Part shown: one piece after another, positions 55,889-64,000 of the stretch
Position numbering within the stretch: position 1 is the first letter of the stretch
Layout: the number at the start of each line of letters is the position of its first letter
Source of the DNA: Ditylenchus dipsaci
Taxonomy: Eukaryota > Nematoda > Chromadorea > Rhabditida > Anguinidae
Direction: 5' to 3'
Assembly: GCA_004194705.1 (NCBI GenBank)
Contig: SADC01000041.1
Span: 62,001-126,000, forward strand
Length of the DNA: 64,000 nt
The notes under the pieces: model-generated
Told to the model about the DNA's origin: nothing
Database searches by the model: none
Seen by the model: the letters and a program-made list of their open reading frames with translations, nothing else
Position numbers and translations under genes: made by a program

Positions 55889-58800
55889 ATGTCTCCCGAA
55901 GCTGTTTTCTGGTCGCTTGTATCCTTCTATTGGGCAGCATTTATCTGGGATTTATACTTGGCTTATCGACAGGTAATTTTTTGCTTGTATTTCTTACTTT
56001 GGTCGTTACTTTGTTTATTACTTTGTTTATGGTTTGTATTATCTCTCTGTTGCTTTAAGTACAAAGTGCATCTGACCAATGAGAAGCGTCCGAATCATGT
56101 GTCGGAAATAATCTCTGAGGAAGACTATGACAAAGCCCGCTGTACAAGTTGGACAAGCATCGATTTGGCTTTGTTGAGGCTATTTTCGGAAGACTGCAAA
56201 CATCCGTAAGTTAATTTTGTTTGTTGTTGCGATAATAGATTACAAAGGAAAGGCTCGATACCAGGGCGCGTAACCCAAATTTTAAAGCAAACTATATTTC
56301 TTTATATAAATACAGTGAGTTAAGAATTTTCGCCACTTTTATGTGGTATATGATTTCGAGAATTGAAAGTGTTAGTTTGGGAAGAAAAGAAATTACGGCT
56401 CTACCTGCGTGATTGACCTGTCCAAAGCGCAGACCTACATGTTATAAAAAGTTTTCGATATTGACATGATTGCCAACAGATTCTTATGTGATGTAAATCG
56501 ATTTAAGTAAACGAATTTGCATGACAACGTAAAAGTAAGGTTATGACGGTTTAAAATAGGGTTGTACCGGTTAGGTTAACCGAACCGGAACGATTTCGGC
56601 CAAATAAACCGGAACCGAAAACCGGGTACGAAAAAATCCGGTTGACCGGAAACCGGGTAAAGCAAAATTTCGGTTAATTTACGACAAAAAATAAACCGAA
56701 AACCGGGTACAAGCCGGTTAACCGACTGAAAAAAAACTGAAAACCCGTAACCGAAAACCAGGTGCGTTAAAAACCCGGTTAACCGAAAACCAGGTAGGGC
56801 CAAATTAACCGAAACCGTACAGCCCTAGTTTAAAAGTGACAGAAATTCTTGAATTATTATCGGCAATTTCATTATTTTTCGTCAAAACCATTCAGTAATG
56901 ATCAACAAGTCCTCGTTAAATCTGAAAGGATTCGAGGAACGCAAAAGTCTTTCTCGTTTAATGACTATGAATGAAATATAGGTACGTCTCATGTCGCATT
57001 CACTGTAATATTTTTCAGGCTGTTCTGCTGCTCAATGTTTTGCCTTGGTTGTGGAGTGTGACTGGTACTTGGAGTCGAACCTTAGGTGCTAATGGAGAGG
57101 TAGTTTGTTTGATTGCTTTTAAAATATACTAGTCGGTGAAACTTTACAGATTTGGCATTCCATCATGTTTGTCTCTGTGTCTTCTGTGGCGGAAACTATC
57201 ATTGGGCTTCCTTTCTCCTACTACGACACCTTTGTGATTGAACAAAAGCATGGATTCAACAAAGAAGTATCAGGTCGAAACCAGATTATTAGTGTTTTAG
57301 ATCAACTTTTTAGACGCTTCCATTCTTCCTAAAAGATAAGGTCAAGAAAATGTTCATCAGTATTTTGATTACTGCTCCCATCGTTGCTGGTTTGTTGCTG
57401 CTTTTTATTTATTGTAAGTTGATTATTTCTTTTTCTTAAGGTGTTATTTGGATCGTATCGGTCGGTGGAACATACTTCTTCTTCTACGTCTGGCTGTTCC
57501 TGTGCGTAGTAATCTTCGTAAGTTTCTTTTTTTCTTGTGGTATGTTCCGGCAGTTTGTTATCGATGTCTTTAGGTCATGATGACCATTTATCCAGAGTTC
57601 ATTGCGCCTCTCTTTGATAAATACACGCCATTGCCTGAAAGCAAACTGAAGGAAAAAATCGAAGCTTTGGCCTCCAGGGTTGCCTTTCCTTTGAAAAAGC
57701 TGTACGTCGTTCAAGGTATCATTTACTTGCAACTTTTCAATAATGCTTGACTAACTTATGGTCTTCAGGTTCTAAGCGCTCTTCTCACAGCAATGCCTAC
57801 ATGTATGGCTTTTGGAAGAACAAGCGAATTGTCCTCTACGACACTCTTCTCAGCCGTGAAATGAATGAAGAGTTGAAAAAGATTTTGGAGGAGGAGAACA
57901 AGAGCGGTGCCGAAGTTTCTCAGGACTCTAAAGAAGAAAATCCAAAAGCTGACAAGGAAGAAGAACAGAGAAAACAGCTCGGAATGAATGATGACGAGGT
58001 TGTGGCTGTCTTGGGCCACGAGCTTGGTCATTGGAAGTTGTGGCATACTGTCGGGAACCTTGTGATTTCTGAGGTATGCTTTAACAATTCGATGGTTCTG
58101 AGTGGATTGATGCTTTTTATAACAGGTTTTAAAAGTATTGAATTACTGTCAATTTTAGCCAAAGCCGATCTCTTAACTAATTAATTCAAAAGTAATTGAA
58201 AAAATCTTTGTAAGTGTCGAGAATTTGTGCTGGATTCACAATGTTGTTCGCAATGTATCCTCTATCTAAAAATTTGATGGAGGTCTTTTTTTAAATGCGC
58301 GAGGTGACATCTGATTTCGGATGCTTGTCTATAATTATATGTGGCCTGTGTACATTCATAGTCAATATTTTTATTTTCAGGCCAATGCTCTTCTTCTATT
58401 GGCTGTGTTCGCATACTTCTATCGTCAGGAAACGCTCTACACTGCTTTCGGCTTCTACAACACTCAGCCAGTTGTCATTGGCCTTCTCTTGGTGTTCCAA
58501 TTCGTGACTGCACCTTACAATGAAGTCGTCTCTGTGGCCATGTCGTTTATTTCTCGATGGGCAGAGTTTTCAGCCGATCGCTTCTCTGCGGAATTGGGCT
58601 ACTCTAGACTGATGTGCTCTGCTTTGATCAAGTTGGGAAAGGTTAGCAGTCTTTAAATTGTATTTTTAGTTATTCCATTTTAATAAGATTCGTTTTCAGA
58701 CAACCTCTCCCTGCCCATTGACGATCCTCTGTATTCTATGGCCAACCATTCGCATCCGCCAATTCCGGAACGTATTGCAGCCTTAAAGAAATATCATTAG
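55889..58800 (+). CDS. ZMPSTE24: CAAX prenyl protease 1 (ZMPSTE24/Ste24, M48A metallopeptidase)
   Basis: This multi-pass ER or inner nuclear membrane zinc protease trims prenylated CAAX proteins. Exons: 55889-55972, 56060-56205, 57019-57099, 57150-57266, 57314-57413, 57441-57517, 57574-57715, 57769-58073, 58381-58641 and 58700-58800. They code for about 472 aa, the usual length. Visible family marks are [35 protein letters not shown], the zinc motif HELGH (near residue 333), the third-ligand region [10 protein letters not shown], and the end [14 protein letters not shown]. An acidic/Lys-rich loop precedes HELGH. The usual Gly in HWKLGHT is Trp here. Two joins (56205/57019 and 58641/58700) are one base short of frame. 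The start MSPEAVFW matches the family; an in-frame Met at 55829 lies upstream. Confidence 0.93.
56557..56827. mobile_element. hAT-like MITE in ZMPSTE24 intron 2
   Basis: The exact 8-bp duplication GTTTAAAA (56549-56556 and 56828-56835) flanks ends TAGGGTTGTACCGGTTAGG and AACCGTACAGCCCTA-like. The whole 271 bp is built of aaccggaaccg / ccgaaaaccgggt words. Confidence 0.88.
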
Positions 58801-59178
58801 ACAAAGAACAAGGAGGGCTTTTCGCTGCCTATAAATTATTTCTAGTGAACTTGATGTATTTGTTGAATGCAGGAGAACCATTGTTTGTTGTGTTTAATAA
58901 GAATAAATAATTGTTGCCATTTTTGATGTATTTTCGATGGTGTCCTTTTTGGTCGCATTTTACTTCCAATCGCTGTAGTGTAGCCAACATCCTCAGCTTT
59001 CAATCGTGGGGTCACTCGAGGGGGTACATTGGACTTGAGTGGGGTGGTTATACTCATATTGCTCCGGCAGTTGATAGAGTGAATACTGTACGTCTTTCTT
59101 GATAGCTCGTGGTTTCAAAAACCAAACATTCGGGATAGGTTTGAATCTGGTATTTTTTCAATTGACTTGATTTTTAAC

Positions 59179-59392
59179 TACCTTATTTTCTCTAATAAAA
59201 AAACCCTTCTCTAGTAAAGCCCCTTGTTTTTAACTAACTTTTGACCTTGAAAGTATACCGTATTAATTTATTAATTCCCACCCCTCGTTTTTTATGATTT
59301 CAGAGCTAGGGGCATTTTTGATTTACAATTTTAAAATTTTTGGGCATCCAAAAAATAAAGCCCCCGAGGACTCTATTAGAGGAAATACGGTA
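59179..59392. mobile_element. MITE upstream of COA3
   Basis: The ends taccttattttctctaataa and attagaggaaatacggta belong to the TACCGTATTT family. It ends 66 bp before the COA3 start codon, so it may lie in or near the promoter. Confidence 0.75.
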
Positions 59393-59458
59393 ATTAACGA
59401 GCTGCATCAAAATAATCAACCTGGTTTATTGTGTTAGTTATTTTCAATATTTATAGAA

Positions 59459-60035
59459 ATGATGCGAAGTGTTCCTTCAACTATGTTGGGTTGTGCCAAG
59501 TCATCGCTTCTTTGCAAAATCAATGCGCTTAAAATAATGAGGAGTCAGAACAATTTGCGTCATTTATTCCTACATTGCCCTCAAATGGTTCCTTCAACTG
59601 TAAAAGGCTCTAGTCAACCAGTTGTCATTCCTAAGCATGAGCCTCTTGCAGACGAGAAATCAGAAATGTTGCAGTCGATTGGTAAATGACTTCAATGTCC
59701 AAGTTGTATAATAATCCCAAACTTTTAAATTCTAGATATCGACGATTTGCCAAGAGCTCAGAAGAGATATGCCAAGGAATTTGAGGAATACAATGTTATT
59801 CGCATCAAGGAAATATTTCAGAAAAAGTATAAGGTTGGTTCACTCATATTTGTGCTTGAAAAATAGCCAGTAATCTGCGTGATTTAAGATCATATTGTGG
59901 GCGAGCGGATTCTCTGTGCTTATTGTGTCGATATATGCATACACCATCTACAACATCAAACAGGAAACCTTTCTGCAGGAAATTGATGAAGAGATGGAGA
60001 GCGAAAAGGTCCAATCTGGCAGTAAAAAACATTAG
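59459..60035 (+). CDS. COA3: Cytochrome c oxidase assembly factor 3-like (COA3/CCDC56)
   Basis: COA3 is a small inner mitochondrial membrane protein that helps COX1 translation and complex IV assembly. Three exons (59459-59681, 59736-59833, 59889-60035) join in phase to give 155 aa. The N-terminus (MMRSVPSTMLGCAKSSLLCK) is rich in Arg, Lys and Ser without acids, as in mitochondrial presequences. The conserved part LPRAQKRYAKEFEEYNVIRI is followed by a membrane segment ILWASGFSVLIVSIYAYTIY and the family ending KQETFLQEIDEEME, which matches the ...YTFYxxxQExFLDELE pattern. It is longer than human COA3 (about 106 aa) because of the N-terminal extension. An AATAAA signal (60080) follows. Confidence 0.85.
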
Positions 60036-60339
60036 ACGCTATTTGCTGTTACGTTTATTGGTGTAGTTGTTCTTTGTGTACAATAAAATTATAATAAGCC
60101 TCCTTCGCATATAAAGATTTGTCCATACCATAATTTGTCGTGGTATAATTTGACAGCGAAGTAGTGGGGGGGGGGAGAGTTAGACGTTTTGCGTGTTTAG
60201 TCATTTAGTCACAAGGAGGTACGTCATCGTTTCAGTTTTTTTTATATACTTACTATCTCCAATTTGCCGAGTTTCCACTGGCAATAGGTGATATTCCACG
60301 TGGAGCCTCAGCCTATAGCTGGACTATAGCAGTTCAAAG

Positions 60340-60605
60340 GGCTACTATTTTTGAGCACCTTCCTTAGGGGAGTCATTATTAGAAAGGGGCTACAATTAGA
60401 GGGGGGCGAAATGGGCCTGAATAGGCCGATTTTCATGGCGTTCTAGATATTCCGAATGTTTTATTCATTACCGTATGTGTTCTAATTTAGCCCCGGGGGC
60501 TGAATTTTTTGGATGCGTACAAATCAGGAAATCGTAAATAAAAATGAGCCTAACCGGTGGCGGCTAAATTAGAAAGGGAGGAGCTGCATTAGAGGAAATA
60601 CGCTA
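60340..60605. mobile_element. MITE of the TACCGTATTT/CTAATTAGAGG family
   Basis: It carries inverted phrases attattagaaaggggct and gcattagaggaaatacg, with an internal taccgtatgtgttctaattt. The left end is degraded. Confidence 0.6.
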
Positions 60606-60699
60606 GTTGTTTCTCGTCGTGTTTTGTGTATTTTCTTCGCGTTTGTTTTTTGATCTCACAATTTTCTCCACAACTTTTCTAACCGAAATATAAGGGCCA

Positions 60700-60885
60700 G
60701 GTATGATACCCTGATGGTAATACCCAGGTGGTGTTACTCAAGTGGTAGTACCTAAAGAGTGGTCCCAGGTATTGGTACCGAGGTCGTGGTACCGTACCGA
60801 GATGGTAATACCAAGATCGGGGTGCCTAGGTAGTAGTTCTCAGATTGAGGAACTCAGTTAGTGTGGTGGTACCCGATAGTAATAT
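60700..60885. repeat. Degenerate tandem words GGTAGTACC
   Basis: About ten imperfect 12-15 base units of the type agtggtagtacc / gatggtaatacc follow one another. No inverted partner is seen, so it may be one arm of a foldback element or a minisatellite. Confidence 0.5.
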
Positions 60886-61173
60886 TTTCGTCTTGAAAAA
60901 AAATTTTAAAATTTAAAATGTTTTTCTGTTATCCAACTTCACTTCTGCTGGATAATCAGGGCTCCGAACTCAAATTTTTGAAATAAAGGACATTTCTGTA
61001 AAATAAAGGACATTTGGTCAAAAAGTGACATTTTTTTTTCAGCCTTTACTGGGTTCTGAGTACCAAAAATAAAGGTTTTTAATGAAATTTTAAAAATTAT
61101 AAAGATTTTTGGTCTCAATTAAAGAACAAATCTTTAAATAAAGAAGGTTTCCAAGCCCTGTGGTTAATCCAGG

Positions 61174-61503
61174 CACCAACTAAACCAAGTGGTCATCCAC
61201 ATGAATCAAAAAAAAAATTTTACGTTTTTCATGTCCTGAATCCTGTTTTCTGGACTGATTCGAACATGCTAAAAATGGTTTGATAATAGTAAAATAAGGT
61301 TTTGTGTGGTATTTTTCGAGCATTGGGAGACGATTTCACAAAAACTTGATTGCACCGAAACTCAAAAAATACCCGAGAAAATGGCGTTTTACCATTATTA
61401 AACCATCTTCAGCATGCCCGATTCAGTCCAGATAACAGCTTTTGGAACCGAAAAAGTGAAAAAAAATTTGCTTCAAGTGGACGACCACTTGGTTTGGTTG
61501 GAA
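61174..61503. mobile_element. Palindromic element, AACCAAACCAAGTGG family
   Basis: The left end (caactaaaccaagtggtcat) and right end (gtggacgaccacttggtttg) are inverted, with the body shared with 43231-43565. It is more diverged than that copy. Confidence 0.75.
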
Positions 61504-61546
61504 ACTAAAAAACTTAAATTCCCGCAAATTTTCTCAAAACCGAGGT

Positions 61547-61575
61547 TGATGGTTCGAACCCCTGTGGCTGCAAAG
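61547..61575 (+). pseudogene. tRNA T-arm-like fragment
   Basis: The string gatggttcgaacccctgtgg is a good B box and T-arm, but no acceptor or D-arm partner is found. It is a possible SINE remnant. Confidence 0.3.
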
Positions 61576-61914
61576 AATACTGTCCAGGTGGTTTGGATAC
61601 TATTCGGTATGGACCGATCCGGTATGGATCAATTCGGTGTCGATCAATTCGCTTTACGCCCGTAAATTGATATCCACCTGGTCCAGGGGTACCTACCCCT
61701 GATTTTGGGGGTCAGGTAGGTGAAATCGGGATTTTGGTCTTATCAAACCTACTTTCCCGCAAGATTTTACATACGATATCATTGTTTATCTTTAATTTCA
61801 CAAATTTTTATTTTCAGGTCCTCCAGGTGAAACCCACTCCAGGTATTGCGATTTCGGTCGGTGAAATCAAGATTTCCGCCTTAACAAACCTAGCTCCACA
61901 CATTTTTTTAAATT

Positions 61915-62001
61915 GGCTTAATTTTCTCCGGCTCAATTTTCCAAGGCTCAATTTTCCACGGCTCGATTTTCCACGGCCCAATTTTCCACGGCTCAATTTT
62001 C
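61915..62001. repeat. Word array GGCTCAATTTTCCAC, left part
   Basis: Five to six copies of a 15-bp word near GGCTCAATTTTCCAC lie in tandem. The array is split by the insertion 62002-63955 and continues in the same orientation at 63956-63990 (acgactcaattttccc). It is probably one arm of another foldback element whose other arm is outside the window. Confidence 0.75.
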
Positions 62002-63955
62002 GGCACACCCCGAAAAGAACATAAAATATTTAGGAAAAAATCGATTAGGAAGTTAATTCATTTGAGAAAAAATACAAATAAAGAAAAATTGGTCCTGGCA
62101 CGAATTGTTTTGTAAATATTGTTTTGGCAATAAAATGCTTTTAGAAAGATGCGTTTTCGGAAATAAAGAAGCGAGAAAAATTTATTCGGGATCTTTGAGG
62201 TTCGCAATGCTTTACACTTGATATCGAGAGAAACAAATTCGACGTAAGCACATTCCTAATTCCCGTTCGAACGGAGAAAAACGAACATCAAAAAAAATTG
62301 CACCTTTTTTCTAAACAACATATCATGCAGAACCAATCACAATTACAAGGGCGTTCAACAACTGAAATTTATTTCCGAAAACTTTATTATAACAACAAAA
62401 AGCATTCAAAAATCAGAACTGATCTATAACAGTGTAATTGGCTTGATTTTGCAAATATTGAAACATTTCCATCGGATTGTAATTCTCAGCCAGTTCTTTC
62501 CTTTGTTGTGCAATTCGCTTGTCGGCGGTCTTCAATTTCATTGGCGTACTTTGAAGTCTGATGAGTTCGGCCTCCTTTAAGCTGCATTCCTTCTTCATTT
62601 GGCGCAACCACTTCCAAACCTTGGTCGCTTGCCGTCAGGAGATCCTAAAGTTAGTTTCAGCGCATTGTGCCATGCCTCTAATGAGTTCGTTGTTTTGGAC
62701 TTGCCTTCCCTTGTAAGATCGAAGCAGTTCCACAGCTCATTCGGAAACATTGGACGGCGGCCGTTGATATGCCCAAGCCAAGTCTACAAGAGCATAATAA
62801 AAACGTGAAAGAATTTTGTAAAATGCACACCTGCACAAAGTATTCGATAAACCTCTTTTCGCTCGAGCCGACTTCAAATATGGATTTGTCGTAGTCCTTG
62901 GATCTTCATCGCGCTTCCGGAAATGATTTAATTAATAACACAAAGTTTGCAAGAAATCTGAGACGAAACTAACTCTTCGATGGTAGTTGATAACGGCAGA
63001 AGTATTCAGCATATTTGCCCGAGCTTTGACTTTGCTTGACACATTTTCCACTAACCGAGAATGAATTTCGCGTGGCGCTGACTAAAAAAGTATAATAAAA
63101 GCTTGGGAATCATAGAGTAAGAAACTAATCACGCAAACCTGATCTTCTAGAGCGATTACTGGAATTTGGGACATGAATTTTCTTATATCCAGATCGACCT
63201 TTGCTGTGACATGTGAGTGACCGCCTTCGCTCTTGCCAACACATTCGTTTGCCCGATTCGTCACCATGGTTGATTTGCATCCCTCCTTCACTTTAATGCA
63301 AAGCCACTGCTGAATTCCCTCCGTGTCAGGTAATTGCGAACGCTTGTACACCTCGCCTTAAACATTTACAACTAGACAGCGATACACACTTTATGAAAAA
63401 TAAATATTTACTGTCGAACAGGGCCAGGTAACTGTCACCTCCATTCTTCTTTTTGCGCTGGCTTGGAATGAATTGAATTGGAATCGAAGGATCCACAACC
63501 GTCTTCCTCTTTTTTGGACGAACCACTCTGCCTTTTAGATTTTCTTCTATCTCAGCTTGCTGTTGTTCTTCCACTTCAGGATCGATCAGATCACTTTCAA
63601 TGCTCCATTCGCTCCAGGCTTCGTCTGAGCTCACTTCATCTTCACTGCTGTAGACAACACTTGGCAATGTAGCCGGACTCATGATTATGATCAGCAACTG
63701 AAAAAGTTGAGTAAAACACAAGTGAATACGATAAACAATTAAAATACAGCCGCACAGCTCCAAATAGAGAAAGGAAAGCAAAATGCACAATTTATTTTTT
63801 CTTGAACTGATTTTGCTCGCTTTTTTTTTTAGAAATAATTGTTTCCGAAACAATTCGTGCCAGGACCAATTTTTCCTTATTTGTATTTTTCTCAAATGAA
63901 TTAATTTCCTAATCGATTTTTTCCTAAATATTTTATGTTCTTTTCGGGGTGTGCC
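62002..63955 (-). mobile_element. MULE with FLYWCH domain, internally deleted
   Basis: The exact 8-bp duplication CAATTTTC (61994-62001 and 63956-63963) flanks inverted repeats of about 130 bp beginning GGCACACCCCGAAAAGAAC. Here the ends are ordinary unique sequence, not tandem words. The 1,954-bp element carries minus-strand MULE gene parts and sits inside the GGCTCAATTTTCCAC array. Confidence 0.9.
62413..63682 (-). pseudogene. FLYWCH-MULE gene lacking the DDE core
   Basis: Exons on the minus strand: 63412-63682 (MSPATLPSVVYSSEDEVSSD..., acidic then basic), 63139-63356 with the FLYWCH-like finger (WLCIKVKEGCKSTMVTN, then GGHSHV), 63081 downwards (SAPREIHSRLVENVSSK..., typical of the MULE N-terminal region), then about 62785-62413 with the MULE C-terminal part (ELWNCFDL, then TNSLEAWHNALKLTLG, then KVWKWLRQMKKECSL) to the stop at 62413. 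The first two joins are in phase. The catalytic region is absent, so a DNA-binding protein without transposase activity is the most that could be made. Confidence 0.75.
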
Positions 63956-64000
63956 CAATTTTCACGACTCAATTTTCCCAACTCCATAACATAATCGACT

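Noticed and set aside
63326..63958. 210-aa ORF taken as one protein from its first codon
   Set aside because: The first part translates the element's inverted terminal repeat. The plausible start is the Met at 63682, and the end reads into an intron.
1..64000. LTR or LINE retrotransposons
   Set aside because: I looked for reverse transcriptase, integrase or gag-like motifs in all listed reading frames and saw none. The repeat content here is DNA-transposon type.

Overview
The window is metazoan nuclear DNA. It is AT-rich, its genes are split by many short GT-AG introns with U-rich acceptors (often TTTTCAG), and transposable elements fill most of the rest. The acceptor style, a type-2 chitin-binding protein, a small F-box gene and acceptor-like sites just upstream of start codons suggest a nematode, possibly an enoplean. 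That placement is inference. I see no prokaryotic operon, CRISPR array, rRNA or intact tRNA.

Host genes, left to right: a complete UBE2Q-type ubiquitin-conjugating enzyme (2701-5868, +, 8 exons, 373 aa); a type II membrane protein with one chitin-binding type-2 domain (8961-9929, -, 4 exons, 268 aa); a small F-box protein (15332-15777, -, 3 exons, 113 aa); a cysteine-rich protein with two CxxC...CCCxGxxC units (16421-23928, +, 5' end not found); MAP3K4/MEKK4 (25714-55084, +, about 25 exons, N-terminus incomplete, full kinase domain); the CAAX protease ZMPSTE24/Ste24 (about 55889-58800, +, 10 exons); and a COA3/CCDC56-like mitochondrial assembly factor (59459-60035, +, 3 exons). The last three lie head to tail with gaps under 1 kb. 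The host genes are unrelated housekeeping and signalling genes and do not form a pathway.

The rest is a dense repeat landscape. (1) Foldback-type MULEs have terminal inverted repeats built from short tandem words, each family with its own word, and several have exact 8-bp target duplications. Three copies carry MULE transposase remnants (FLYWCH-like, DDE-region and SWIM parts). (2) TTAA-flanked MITEs occur, including three end to end. (3) hAT-like non-autonomous elements have 8-bp duplications. (4) Many pogo/Tc1-like MITEs begin CAGTCAAACCTCG at TA sites. (5) One internally deleted PIF/Harbinger element and one Harbinger-like MITE are present. Two MAP3K4 introns hold nests of elements up to four levels deep, which can be undone from the target duplications.

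I found no clear new defence or metabolic system. The points most worth a second look are the word-repeat MULE families, the duplicated CCCxGxxC ectodomain-like protein, and a set of splice junctions in conserved genes that are out of frame by exactly one base in the same direction.
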